Positions 12,166 through 23,140 of a stretch of DNA of 64,000 bases are shown in pieces; positions within the stretch are counted from its first letter, which is position 1, and each line of letters begins with the position of its first letter. Source of the stretch: Calliphora vicina (taxonomy: Eukaryota; Arthropoda; Insecta; Diptera; Calliphoridae); the NCBI RefSeq assembly GCF_958450345.1, contig NC_088782.1:92562858-92626857 (forward strand). Direction: 5' to 3'. Below the pieces are notes generated by a model that searched no databases, had not been told where the DNA came from, and saw nothing but the letters and a program-made list of their open reading frames with translations. A program made the position numbers and the translations under genes.

Positions 12166-13014
12166 CAAGGTGGCGCAAAAGTAATCCTCCTATCAGAAAA
12201 TGTTATAAATTTTTGACATTTGTGTAGTAAACACATGCGAAATACACATTAATAAACAATGTTACGCTACACTGCTCCAGAACGCGGAATATTTCCATCC
12301 TTAATCACCACCAAGAGGAAGATGATTTTTCATCAAAAATAATCATGAGTGATGGGGCCCATTTCCATCTTAGCAAATTTATGCTTTTAGGGCACTGAAA
12401 ATCCGCGTGTAACCCACGAAGAGCCTTTACACCCGCTCAAATTCTCTGTATGGTGTGCTGTTTTCGCTGGAGGAGTCATCGGACCTTTTTTCTTCGAAGA
12501 CGTCGCGGGCCAAACGGTTACTGTGAATGGTGAGCGCTACAGAGCAATGATCAACGAGTTCTTTTTGCCGCAACTTGATGAATTGGGATTGGAAAACATG
12601 TGGTTCCAACAGGACGGTGCAACGGCACACACTGCACCTGCCACAACCGATATGCTGAAGGATGCATTTCCCGGGCGCCTAATCTCCCGTTTTGGCGATT
12701 TGCACTGGCCAGCAAGATCGCCTGATTTGACCGCTCCAGACTTCTTTTTGTGGGGCTTTTTGAAGTCGCGGGTTTATGTCAACAAGTCAACCTATCGCCG
12801 AAAGTTTTGGCCAAAGTGATGGAAAATGCCACAAAAAAGGGCTCAAATGACAATCAACTGTGGCGACGGCCATTTACATGACATCATATTCTCGACTTGA
12901 TGTAAAAAAAAATTAAAAGACCAAATAAAAATAATCCACAAGAAGAATCAAAATTTTTAATTTTTTTTTAGTTACAGCCAAAAAACATCGGAAGTTTACT
13001 TTTGCGCCACCTTG
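12166..13014 (+). mobile_element. mariner-type element with intact ends, internally deleted
   Basis: Perfect 19-bp inverted ends (CAAGGTGGCGCAAAAGTAA on the left; its complement ending at 13014) are flanked by TA on both sides (12164-12165, 13015-13016), the expected mariner target duplication. The 849-bp element carries about half of a transposase gene. It inserted into the end of a mini-me-like repeat. Confidence 0.92.
12340..12819 (+). pseudogene. mariner transposase remnant, DD41D-like spacing
   Basis: A first-aspartate block (MSDGAHFHLSKF, from about 12343) is followed by a frameshift, then ENPRVTHEEPLHPLKFSVWC continues into the open frame 12523-12819. That frame has the second catalytic Asp in FQQDGATAHTA and the third in SPDLTAPDFFLWG; 41 residues lie between the two, the spacing reported for rosa-type mariner elements rather than the 34 of Mos1. 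The N-terminal DNA-binding domain is absent, and the C-terminus ends early (VYVNKSTYRRKFWPK), so no active enzyme is made. Codon use is less AT-rich than the surroundings, fitting a fairly recent arrival. Confidence 0.85.
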
Positions 13015-13214
13015 TATATAGCATATTTTAGTTGTTTGTAGATTTAAAAAGCAGTATGACAGTTCCTTTGACAGTTAACCCTTTCGTAAGTTCTATTGGG
13101 CTTAAAAAAGCCTATATAAACACACTATTAAAATAACTAAGAAATTATAGTCGGTCCATCCCGAGCTTATAATACCCTACATTAAGTAAATCAGCAAAAA
13201 CCTTTTTCTTTTAA

Positions 13215-13564
13215 CCCTCTAACCCGCAAACTTTAAAAAGCTAAAAAAAGTTTTCGAATAATTTTTTACAAATTAAGTTTAGGAACCAGGTGCAAAAAGG
13301 TGAAGAGTGCCTCAGGTCATTGTTGCCGGTTTTGTTGTAAAAACTATAATTATGATACGATTTTATTGAAAAACTAATAAAAAATATTTCGAATAGATCG
13401 TGCTTTTAGGCGCCATATAGTAAAACTTTGCTTTAAAAAAAAAATTACACAAAATTTCACGTGCTAAAATTATGACATCACTCAAAAAACAGCTGACAGA
13501 ACAAAAACTAAAATTCAGAATGCATTTCGACCTTCGAGGAAACCCACTCTTGCGGGTTAGAGAG
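13215..13564. mobile_element. piggyBac-like MITE in TTAA
   Basis: Inverted ends CCCTCTAACCCGCAA / TTGCGGGTTAGAGAG differ at one position and lie between TTAA at 13211-13214 and TTAA at 13565-13568. TTAA duplications and a CCC start are the piggyBac hallmark. No transposase inside. Confidence 0.8.
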
Positions 13565-13568
13565 TTAA

Positions 13569-14249
13569 AATTTCATTAATTTATTTTCGTGAGTGATTTT
13601 CGGAATGTGCCTTATATAGGAGCTATAGCCAATTATGTGCAGGAACTAAGGCAGAAACTCAAAGTTCCTGAACATTGATACAGAAATACTTTTTGGGTAA
13701 ACAATGTATTTATATCCAACTCAAAATAAAAAAGTCGGTCCGAATTTCAAAATCGTTGGAAAGGCTTTTGAAATATCTATTTTTAGATATCGTTTACATT
13801 TTGTACATTTAGGAGACTCACAAATTATGCCATCTCTTGACTACCGATCAATAAAAAGAAAATAAGGATGAGTCTCTGAAAATGTCATTGAAGTAGAAAA
13901 CTGAGGAAACCCTACCTGTTATGGCCAATATTTTAATGTATTGCAAATGAAAGAATGACGAAGGCATCAAATTAATAGAAAAACCAACAAAAGATGACTT
14001 TAAAACGAAATAATTCTTTGAAATCAAGTTGTTTGTACATGTTTGTATTTGTTTGCTTTCATTATTGGTGTTGTATGGAATTATAACAGGAATTTTTGTT
14101 TCTCCTTTTCTTATTTGGCAGGTCGCCTAAATGTCTGGTCTGGTCTGGTTTACTAAAATGTTTATTTCATAATAATGTGTTGTTGAGCAGCAACGACACC
14201 AAAGTAACATGAGTAGTGTTGAGTGTATATGCGAGGAGTATTTACCCAG
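13569..14249. other. noncoding stretch
   Basis: No exon or repeat ends recognised. Confidence 0.4.
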
Positions 14250-14868
14250 CAGTTCTGGGTGACTATCCGGAACAATCATTTAGGGTGACCACTAATTACA
14301 TAAACAACTAAGTGACTAGTTATTTTAACATGTGTATGTTCTAAGCAGAGGGTCAGACAATTGACCCTCCATTGATTACAAAGAGACTGTACGATAGCTG
14401 GTTCAAAGTAGTCAACGCATGGGATTTTTGTACCGGTTACATAGTCAGTTACCTTCCTAATTATTTCACATGTATGTGTCCTAAGCGAAAGCTAATTGAC
14501 CTCAAATAGTCAGTTAAAAAAACGTAGACAGTTCAATAACCGATTGATTGTAAACAAATCTTCCTCCAACTACTCCCCAATAAATTACTTTTGGGTAAAA
14601 AAACTACTTCCTAAACTGCAGTACAAAATAAACGTTTAAAGTGTCTACATACTTGATTACATAGATACACTAAAGTGACAATTGGCTTCATCTTAGTTTA
14701 CCTGGGATGTATAAAGTAACCACTGACTTCTCTATGCACTACAAAGAGCACATACATAAGTGTCAAGAGACCCAAAATGTATAAATTTTAGTCAGCCAAG
14801 TGATCAGTCATTAGAGGCAATTAATTTCTATAAGGGATACATTGACTACTTGTAAAACTGCTGGGTTA
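14250..14868. mobile_element. MITE with CCCAGCAGTT ends and TTA duplication (Harbinger-like)
   Basis: Left end CCCAGCAGTTCTGGGTGAC and right end GTAAAACTGCTGGG form an inverted pair (CCCAGCAGTT), flanked by TTA on both sides, as in PIF/Harbinger elements. Inside are partly duplicated blocks (ACATGTGTATGTTCTAAGC and ACATGTATGTGTCCTAAGC). Relatives lie at 2801-3060 and 45173-45325. No transposase. Confidence 0.72.
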
Positions 14869-16407
14869 AGGCCCATTCATACTATACACTCCAACATTAT
14901 TTAAGTTATTTAAATAAACATGTAATACAATTAAAGGCAATCAATCATTTAATCAAAATATTTTATAAACACAAAAACACACACCCCCCAAACTTGCTGT
15001 TTCTCCTCTGCACACATCCGAATGTAGGGTGGAACAGGGAAATATAAAAAGATCGTTCAAACATGAGTGAGTGCTTGTATTTTGTTTAAACAATCGACAA
15101 AATGTTCTTTTTTTTATTCGTCAGCATATTTAGTAAAAGTTGTCTATAAAAAATTATATTCCATTCATTTAATTTATTGTAGAGTCAGTTCTTCCTCCGG
15201 GATTGTTTGAGTAAATAATATACTACACATGCATAGATATTGATGTTGTTGCTGTGATTTATTTTTTGTTGTTCGTTTAAAGTTTTTCTTAATATCATTA
15301 TAAATTAAAAGCTTTTTACTTAATGACGACATTGCAGTCAAAACTGTGTAAGAGTAATTGAAAATTCAAAATCAATTATCGATACTTTGTTATTTATGCA
15401 CAGATACACAAAGACTATGATGTATCTACATGTAATAGAATAAATATAATGAGTTTGTATGTATGTTTGTAAGTATTTTAGAGTCTAGGACAGCAAAATT
15501 TTCTCTAATTATATTCCTTTTTTGACTTTTGTGAATAATGAACACTTAACTTTTCTGAAGTTAAGTGTAAAATTATGGTTGATGGACACATTAAAATTTT
15601 TGGAAAGTCTTCCACACTCTACAAAAGCAAACAATTTCGTCTGTGTTTTCAAATCAATAGAAAAGCATAATGTTGGGGATAACTGGTTTTTATTTCTCAA
15701 CTTAGTAGACATATTTTTTTTATAGATTACACTGTTTTCCTTCGAAGTTATAAGGCACTTAGAAAATGTATTTTTAAATTGTGGCAATTTCTTTACGTTT
15801 AGAAGAAGTCAATACACACAGGCTTATAAATCAGGATAATTTGGAGCAATTGATAATTTAATCACTTCTAAGCTAATTTTTAATAGTGGCTTGTCTTAAT
15901 ATTACTATTGGTCAAACAAAATAAAAATGTTCCTTAAAAAAAATATATATTTTAAAAGTATTTACTGGATCAACGTCTATCTAAAATTTTCACATCTTAC
16001 GGTTTCACATTTTTCGACACCGATCGTTTTTAACTTGCATTGTTGAGCGCGATAGGCACATAAAAAATGTTGGACCGATTTTTAATCTTCATCGTTTGAA
16101 CAATTCCTGCAGGAGTTGTTACGTGGCTAACCCATACGTGCACCGTCAGAAGTCCGAGAACATACCGAGGCCATATCATTCAGATATTCTATAAAATTCT
16201 CTGATAGCCCATCCATCAGACATTCATTCCATAAATCCATTCCCATAATCTAATTCTTTGGATTCATTTAAAGTATTTTATTTAAATAGAATTCATTCAT
16301 TAATAATAGAATAAATTATTTATAATAGAATTCATTAAAATGTTGGTTAATTCAAATTCAACTAAATTTTTTTTCAGTCAGTTTTGTGATGAATTGAAAA
16401 TAACCGT
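14869..16407. other. noncoding stretch
   Basis: No gene recognised. A short hairpin (ACACTTAACTT / AAGTTAAGTGT) lies at about 15541-15567. Overlapping frames on both strands at 15509-15787 have no motif. Around 16010-16190 a less AT-rich patch may be a degraded element, family unknown. Confidence 0.4.
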
Positions 16408-16411
16408 TTAA

Positions 16412-16678
16412 CCTTCGCTTTACCAAATTTTTTTTATGTACATGGTTTACCAATACCCACCCGGGTGACACTACACTTTTATAAATATATGCGACGAACG
16501 AAATTTTAAAAAATTGAAAAAACCTTATAAAAAGTTTAAAATGGTTCTATTAAATTTTATAGAACTCTAGAATTTGTTCAGTGAGTACAAATTTCATTTA
16601 AATCGAAACAAAATTAAAAAATATATTAAACCAATAAAATCGATGTGGTCACCCGGGTGGGTATTGGTAAAGCGAAGA
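16412..16678. mobile_element. piggyBac-like MITE in TTAA, second family
   Basis: Ends CCTTCGCTTTACCAA and TTGGTAAAGCGAAGA are inverted and sit between TTAA at 16408-16411 and TTAA at 16679-16682. The stem continues as CCAATACCCACCCGGGTG near 16450 and CACCCGGGTGGGTATTGG near 16651. The left arm has an extra ~22 bases between these blocks. Confidence 0.8.
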
Positions 16679-16682
16679 TTAA

Positions 16683-18120
16683 AGGTTTTTTTTTGTAATA
16701 GATTTGAATTGATGCAATACTATTCACTTAAATGGACGACACTAGATTTTATTACTGTATTATCCTCACAGCCGAAACGATGCACAGAGCGATGGCTTCA
16801 TACATTTTAGTGCAAAAATTATAGGCAGTGGCATGCTGAAATTCAATAAAAATCGGTCACGCCCACCGCCCATGAACCCCATATATAGATAAGAATTTTT
16901 TGGATATTTCGTATATCATTCGACGTAAAATTTTAAGTTTTCATCCTGTTTCGAAAACTTCCGAGAAATAATTTTTTATTAATCGAAACAAGACACTCCC
17001 ATCTTTCATTTTATTAATACAACAGCTTGGGGGAAATTTTTTTTCCATAGAAAATCAAAAACAAAATAATATTTTTGAAGAACAGAGTTCTAAAGTGGCA
17101 CATTTTTGAATCTAATTGAGATATTGACTTGAAACTTTTTTTTGTAAGACCAAAAATTAACTTATCTAAACAAAAAAAAAATAGTTTGGAATAAATGTGG
17201 ATTATATTGGTTATATTTACTAATATTTTATATTGGATAATATTTGCAATTCTATTAAAATTTTGATACAAATTTTAGTTTTAGGAACTCAATAACAAAA
17301 CTCGATGAAATTTTCAATGTTTTTTAAATTTGTCATTCTAAATAATATAGTGTAAAAAAACTTGCAATTCCTAAAAATTGGTGCAAAAATTCTAAAAATG
17401 GTATTTTTACAATTTTTCCCATAGGGTCCACATTTCCTTCGGGGCTGGGAAAATACTTTGGGGATAAATCAGATTTTCCAAAGCTGCTTTCCGTTTTCTA
17501 ATCCCAGCTTTGGGATTTTAGAACATGTAACCCAAAGTTAAAGTTTTGATAAAAAATAGGTCAATTTCCGAAGGACGTAGGGGAAACAAAATAGAAAAAT
17601 AGGACATGTTTTTTATACCAAAATGTTCTCCGTAAAACTAGCTTACAGAAAAACATAAAATGGTTATATGTTTTTAAAGAAAGTTGTTTAACATAGAAAA
17701 AGAGGATCCATAATTGATATTGCTCTGAAATCTTTTGTATATTATTAGTAAATTAAAGTGGACCAAGGTATGGCCAAATTTTAAAATTCCAATTTTGAAA
17801 TGCCTATAACTCGGAAATTATAAGAGATAAATAGCACACGCAAGCATGTTTTGTCAAGATCTAGTCAAGCGCTTTCCAAAAAAATAAATCTTTGAAATCG
17901 GATGGGAAACAAAAAAATGACACGTGTTAAAAAAATTTTACATGTCGAAGGTACCCTAATTTAAGCCTCCATAGCGTCGCCACTGGAAAATTTGTAGGTC
18001 CCATTTTAATAACTTAAACTCGAATACTCCAAATTTTATCCCGATCGGACCAGCCTTTTAGAAATGCCAGATTTATTTGCAAAAAAATTTGATTCTGCCC
18101 CACTGTGCATCAGTGTAGAT
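16683..18120. repeat. repeat-like region ending in CACTGTG
   Basis: No transposase recognised. The right part (about 17400-18107) ends in GATTCTGCCCCACTGTG (18091-18107), matching the ending GATCCTGCCCCACTGTG at 31505-31521. This suggests a dispersed element with a CACAGTGGGGC terminus. Its left end was not found with confidence. Confidence 0.4.
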
Positions 18121-19364
18121 TAAGAGTTTACGGACTTCTTATGTCATACACATCCACTTAATAAATGCTAAAAAAAATGTCGATAACCCGACCCAATAAC
18201 AAGTTTGTATTAAAAACTGGAAGAGAGTTAAAATTATCCGATTCGAACTAATGTAAAAAATACACTAACATACAGATACCATCTGTGGCTGAATAATTGA
18301 AAATCGATTTCCACATTTCTATATTTTTCATCACATCAACTAAAAATCCTGCTCATCTGTTGTGTTGTTATATTTTTAATAAAACTTAAAATCGCTTTTA
18401 TCAAACTTTATATTCGCTTCTATAGAATTAAATTCTAATGAGTTTCCAAAACTTTATACTCTCGTTTAAACTCTTTAAATTTGTAAGTTCATTTCGTTAA
18501 GTTCATTCGTTTTATTAAAAAGTAATTTATTTCAGCAAAATATCAAGGTACTTAAATTTGCACAGCAGCAACAAAAAAAGCTTGTAATAAAAAAATCTTT
18601 TAGGCAATTTTTCAAGGGGATACTTTTTTTAAACTTTATTTATACAAATAATTAAACCATCATCAATGCAATTCTATGCAAAAGTAAAAAAAAGAAATAA
18701 ATAAAATGAAAATAATGAAGAAAGAAAACATCAGCATCAGACAAACCACATACACAAATACATCAACACACACATACATAAACTACACATACATGCAAGT
18801 CACACAACTACCAACATTTAAACCAAAGTGAAACTCAGTGAAAAACTATAGATTTCAAGGAAAAAAAAACACGAAAAAATCCCATTAAGTAAATATTTAG
18901 TATGAAAATGGTACAGAAAATACATCAACCATGATGGAAAAATTCCAAATGAAGAAAAAAGCAAAAGAAAAACTTTATAACATTTTCTTTTTTTTCCCCA
19001 ACTTAGTTGTTGTTATTCTGTGTTTTCCAAACAGAAGGAAAAACTTAAAAATTCTGGCCATTCAATTCAGTCAGTCAGTCATCATCATGTTGAGTTGTGA
19101 ACACATACCTCACTCACAACACTGGTACAAACAAACAATCACACATTTTAAAGAAATGAGAGATGAAAATATCACAATAAAAACAACAACAACTACAACA
19201 TTGTATGTATGTGAAAAAGCAAACATTTTCTCTACTTTTCTCTGCGAGTAAAATTGAATTGCATACAAGAAGAAACAGAAAAACTTTTACCAAAAAGGAA
19301 ATTGTGTAAAAACACACAACAAAATAGAAGTAGTAAAAATAAATACCTACACACATAAATATAG
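18121..19364. other. noncoding stretch with CA-rich low complexity
   Basis: ACACACATACAT-type sequence around 18740-18800. The frame 18931-19251 is A/T-biased and has no motif. No exon supported. Confidence 0.45.
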
Positions 19365-20470
19365 ATATGGGCAATTCCATGAATATACCAACCGCGACTG
19401 AAACAAGTAAGAGAGCTATGTTCGGCTGTGCCGAATCTTATATACCATTCACCAAAATTATACTTCAAAATACAAATTTTAAATATGTTTAGGTAAACAA
19501 AATTTGTTTGTTTCCAAAGTTGTTTCTTTTATTTTTTTTTTTTGAATTTTTTTTTTTAATATTTTTTTTGGTGAAAAAAAATCGGGTTAAAAAATATTTT
19601 TTCCGATTTTGACCCATTATAGGTCCAACTTACTATGGTCTTATATATGTCGTTGCAAAGGTCTTTGAAATATCTATCATTAGATATCCATATTGTCAAT
19701 ATTAGACTTAGTAATCCAGATATAGGTCAAAAATCGAGGTTGTCTCGGATTTTTGCTCATATCTCCGTTATTTATGGAAGGATTTTGCTGATTTTAAGTA
19801 GCAAACTTCTCGAAAGCATGTCTGACAGAATTATTGAAGATGGGGTCTTCAGAAAATTGATTTCAACAGACAGACGGACATGGCTAAATCGACTCCGCTA
19901 TCTATAAGGATCCAGAATATATATACTTTAAAGGGTCTCACGAAAAAAATAAAAATCTTGGAAACATTTTTCAAAATAAGTTGAATAAGATAAAATCACA
20001 AACATTTTACTATGTGAAGGTATTTAGAGCTTATTATAATTTTAATAAGAAAAATAACGGTTTAAACTGACTATCTTTAATTTTTTAATTTAACTAATAT
20101 GTAGTAGTCTAAGGTTGTGGCGAAAACTAAGCTTCCAATTAGCATGTAGTATTAAATGAATTTGAATCTGATTGTTTTTTGCTATTATCACCTTGTTTTC
20201 TGATACCAAAAATATATTTTTAATTTGTTTTTTTTTTTAGTTTTTGTATACATATGTATATTTACAGACTATACATTTTATTACTGTAAGAGAAAAATCT
20301 GTCGCGTACGGATGTCACGAACGATATTAAATTTTATTTATTATAAAATCATTGAAAAATATGACGGATTTAGAAATATTTGGTTTAGTTTAAATAATGT
20401 TCTCATATTTTTACATGTACCTCAAAATCACTTCCGTTTTATGTGACGTACGTTATTTCATGGACCGTAA
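19365..20470 (-). repeat. CGTACGTGAC-family element, interrupted by a mini-me
   Basis: Starts with ATATGGGCAATTCCAT, runs to GCGACTGAAAC near 19406, is interrupted by a mini-me-like repeat to about 19955, and then resumes. The remainder matches, in reverse complement, the element at 34199-36213: TTACTATGTGAAGGTATTTA, AAGCTTCCAATTAGCATGTA, GAGAAAAATCTGTCGCGTAC, TTTTTACATGTACCTC and ACTTCCGTTTTATGTGACG. The short frame at 20225-20446 lies inside and is not a gene. Confidence 0.7.
19408..19955 (+). mobile_element. mini-me-like repeat, plus orientation
   Basis: AAGTAAGAGAGCTATGTTCG and GGCTGTGCCGAATCTTATAT start; CATTAGATATCCATATTGTC and AGAATTATTGAAGATGGGGT middle; ACAGACAGACGGACATGGC next to CGACTCCGCTATCTATAAGG core; TATATATACTTTAAAGGGTC end. 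The last segment (ACAAACGGAATGACAAAC) is missing. The frame 19635-19907 lies inside and is a shadow. Confidence 0.8.
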
Positions 20471-20541
20471 ATAACGGTTATCCAGAAAATTTAAACTCAA
20501 ACTCTCTCCATGTTAGCGCCAACGGATCTATGGTGATATTA

Positions 20542-21101
20542 GAAAAACAGTTATTTTTCAGCTTAAAAATAAAAGTTCGGATGAAACTGTTAAAAGAGTT
20601 TTAATTATCCGTCATAACATACTCACTTGGGGAGTTTTATTTTTTCCGTCATAAAATAAAACATATTTCGTTTATTTTCTTCTTTTTTATTCAGTAACTT
20701 TCTTTATAGAGTCAATCGATATAATTATAATTTGAGTAGTAATTTATTTGTTTATGAAAAAAACAGCAATTAAATAATAGGAATCATAAAATAATAAATT
20801 AAAATCCCACTTTATTTATTTTAATGATATTTATTGCAATGCAACTAGCTTTACAAATTGCAATGATCTGACCAGCGGCATGCTTTAGGTGTCAATTTAC
20901 ATAAAATGAGTTTTATTTTCTGATGGGAAAAATAAAACTCCTCCAATGAGTTTTATTTTTTGACAGGGAAAATATAACTCCTCAAGCGAGTTTTAAAATA
21001 AAACTCTTTAAATGAGTTTTATTTATGACGGCTAATTTAAACTCTCTTTTTAACAGTTTCAATCGAACTTTTATTTTTACGTTGAAAACTAACGGTTTTA
21101 G
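20542..21101. mobile_element. MITE with ~75-bp inverted ends and internal hairpin array
   Basis: The left arm (AAAAATAAAAGTTCGGATGA, AACTGTTAAAAGAG) and right arm (its complement, ending near ACTAACGGTTTTA) are long imperfect inverted repeats, running out to TCCGTCATAA / TTATGACGG. Between about 20907 and 21030 the motif ATGAGTTTTATTTT recurs four times, each facing AAAATAAAACTC across a short loop, giving tandem hairpins. Superfamily unknown. Confidence 0.75.
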
Positions 21102-21229
21102 ATGGATTTTAATTTTCATAATTTAATAATAGAATAACTATTTTGATATTTTAGACAACAATTTTACCCAGCACATTATTTTATTTACTAGAATAAGTAC
21201 TTATTTTTATACAGGCTGGTAATGAACTT

Positions 21230-21300
21230 TTGCATTTAGCACAGCTATCTAGTGTGTTTGACTAGAAAACGGGAGGTTAGTGGTTCGCCACCTGTCAAAG
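21230..21300 (+). repeat. tRNA-like module 1 (A box and B box)
   Basis: A-box-like TAGCACAGCTATCTAGTG at 21237 and B-box-like GGTTCGCCACC at 21282 are about 45 bases apart, the spacing of a tRNA gene. No complete cloverleaf could be drawn, so this is a tRNA-derived SINE head or decayed tRNA rather than a working tRNA. Confidence 0.45.
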
Positions 21301-21373
21301 CCATTAATTTTTTTGTTCATATCATACTCATTTATATCTTGATGTTAAAACTATTGTTAACTTCCAATAAAAT

Positions 21374-21460
21374 AACTCGTACATGGAGCAGTGAGTTAGC
21401 AGCTTGAATATCAAATACAAGCAAATAATGTGACTGTTCGATTCCCACACAAGGCAATAT
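21374..21460 (+). repeat. tRNA-like module 2 (A box and B box)
   Basis: A-box-like TGGAGCAGTGAGTTAGC at 21384 and a perfect B box GTTCGATTC followed by CCAC at 21436. The spacing is slightly long for a tRNA. Likely a tRNA-derived sequence. Confidence 0.45.
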
Positions 21461-21920
21461 TTTTTGTGTTTTTTTTTAGCTACATATTCATGTTGTGAAT
21501 TTACTACTTATTTCTCAACTGATTTGTAAGTACATTTGTAAGCTTGACCCCTGAATTTTTTAAAAATCTCGAACAACGGTAAGTAGTGTTTCAGTCAAAT
21601 AATAAGTAGTTATCGCTTTGCTCCAATTATACTTGCTGGCTTACTAGGTAAGTAAAGTTTTTGCTGGGAATGTAGTTCCATTTAAATATCTAACGTTCGA
21701 CGACATGGAAATGCCCATATGTATATAACCAAAAAATGAGGACAATCTGAAAAGTCCTTTTAAAATCAATTGATTATTGCTTCCGTTAATTAGGAACCCA
21801 TGAAATTTCTACAAGCGGAATCTATATGCTCCATTAGTACTGCAAATGCAACAATTTGCTCATTTTTTTCAAGTTTTGAGTTTTGGTTCAATGATGAAAA
21901 AATTCCAATTCAAAATATTG

Positions 21921-22450
21921 GGTGCATGACATAAAAATGCGAGATTTTTTCAAATTTTTATTTCTTATTTTGAGACATTGTTAACTATAATCTTTTGAGG
22001 CCCAGAACGAATCCTGCTCGCAAACGTTTAGAAATTGCTGTTTGAGTAGCTCCCAATGATTTTGCAAGCTCTTGTTGAGTTTAACAACAATCTTCATGGA
22101 GTAATGCCTCCAGTTCTTGGACTTCCAGCTTTTTTGGCTGGTCTGGGCGAACTTTTCTTCCATGTCAAAATCACCACTTCTGAACCCCACAAACCATCTA
22201 TCGCACGTTGAAACCGATGGAACACATTCACCATAAGGTTTGGTGAGAAATCTGTGTGCTTCAGTCGCACTTTTTTTCAAATTAAAGAAGTAATGCAAAA
22301 CTTCCCACTTCGACAATTTTGAAGCAAAAAATTTCAAATTTTGAACTATAATGTTCAATAACTCAACGAGAATAAATGACAGACGTGTACCCTTCAAAAT
22401 AGCGTATGAGTTATTAAAAACAGGGTTCAATAGATACTCGGTTGTTGCTC
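21921..22450 (-). mobile_element. mariner remnant
   Basis: Minus-strand transposase fragment with a likely terminus at TATTGGGTGCATGACATAAA (near 21919). The opposite terminus was not identified with confidence. The coding part retains the N-terminal DNA-binding domain and then runs almost directly into the terminus, so the catalytic domain has been deleted. Confidence 0.75.
21981..22430 (-). pseudogene. mariner transposase N-terminal domain, frameshifted
   Basis: Residues about 43-93 (KWEVLHYFFNLKKSATEAHR, VSTCDRWFVGFRSGDFDMEE) match the first helix-turn-helix of mariner transposases. After EEK a frameshift occurs; in the next frame the sequence continues as RPDQPKKLEVQELEALLHED and TQQELAKSLGATQTAISKRL, the linker and second helix-turn-helix. 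No DDD catalytic blocks follow. The first ~40 residues before KWEVL are unrelated upstream sequence. Non-functional. Confidence 0.82.
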
Positions 22451-22784
22451 AAATTTTCAGTATTTGGTTTTTAGATGACAGAGAACAATTTTAGACCATT
22501 GGATTATTGAGGGTGCAAATTAAGGGCCACTCTAGTACTCATTGACATCAGGTTGCACTTAGGAACCTTATCGTCTTATGAGGTGCATAAAGGTTTGACG
22601 TTATGCTGAGTATTTAAACATGAGGATCATGTTCTCGAACAAATTGTTGGAGAGATTGTAAAACAGGTCGGGTTGAATCGAAAATCGCTTGCCAATTACA
22701 CAGATATAATACAGATTCGTCAAAACTGACGTTTACCAAAGAGTTGTATCAACTGTGCTTCATTTAACCCCATCGAAGAAAAAG

Positions 22785-23140
22785 TTTTAACACTGCCACT
22801 GAGCGCTTGGTGGCCGTGTCGTATCTGCTCATCATTTGTGCCAATGGGGTAATGCTGGCCAAAACGGTTTATTACTATGCCCAGGGTTAAATCACAGTAG
22901 CTGCATTCATAGATTAGATTTCAGGACATTGTGGTCTTAAATGTCATCAACTTGCTTCGGGCAATGTTGAATCAAAACAATGCGGTTTCACTATTAGTGT
23001 AGAGCAGTGCGAAGAGACTTGGAAGGCCTTTAATGGCCCCAGTGTATGATTTTGATCTTTCAAAAGGCAACACAAAAGATACAAAGGGTCGTGCATCGAG
23101 CCTCTCTAATAATGAAGAATATTTCCAAATTTAATTCCCT
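22785..23140 (+). pseudogene. decayed coding remnant of unknown origin
   Basis: A patch richer in G and C than its surroundings, with codons ending in C or G (GCC, CTG, ATC, GTG). One frame reads NTATERLVAVSYLLIICANG and VMLAKTVYYYAQG, a stop, TVAAFID, a stop, then SGHCGLKCHQLASGNVESKQ and CGFTISVEQCEETWKAFNGP. A frameshift then leads to YDFDLSKGNTKDTKGRASSL. The first part resembles a hydrophobic signal or membrane segment, and the later part has four cysteines. Two stops and a frameshift mark it as broken. I do not recognise the family; a processed or duplicated host gene fragment is one possibility, a transposon gene another. Confidence 0.4.

Larger units (their letters stand above)
21167..21668. 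mobile_element. CCCAGCA-ended element carrying two tRNA-like modules
   Basis: Starts CCCAGCACATTA and ends AAGTTTTTGCTGGG. GAATAAGTACTTATTTTTAT near the left end faces ATAATAAGTAGTTAT near the right. Inside are two Pol III promoter-like modules (separate entries). No protein coding. The combination of DNA-transposon-like ends with tRNA-like cores is unusual. The target duplication is not clear. Confidence 0.5.

Noticed and set aside
16796..18107. A full CACAGAG...CACTGTG element
   Set aside because: The bases outside the ends differ (CGATG against CATCA) and inner similarity of the ends is only a few bases.
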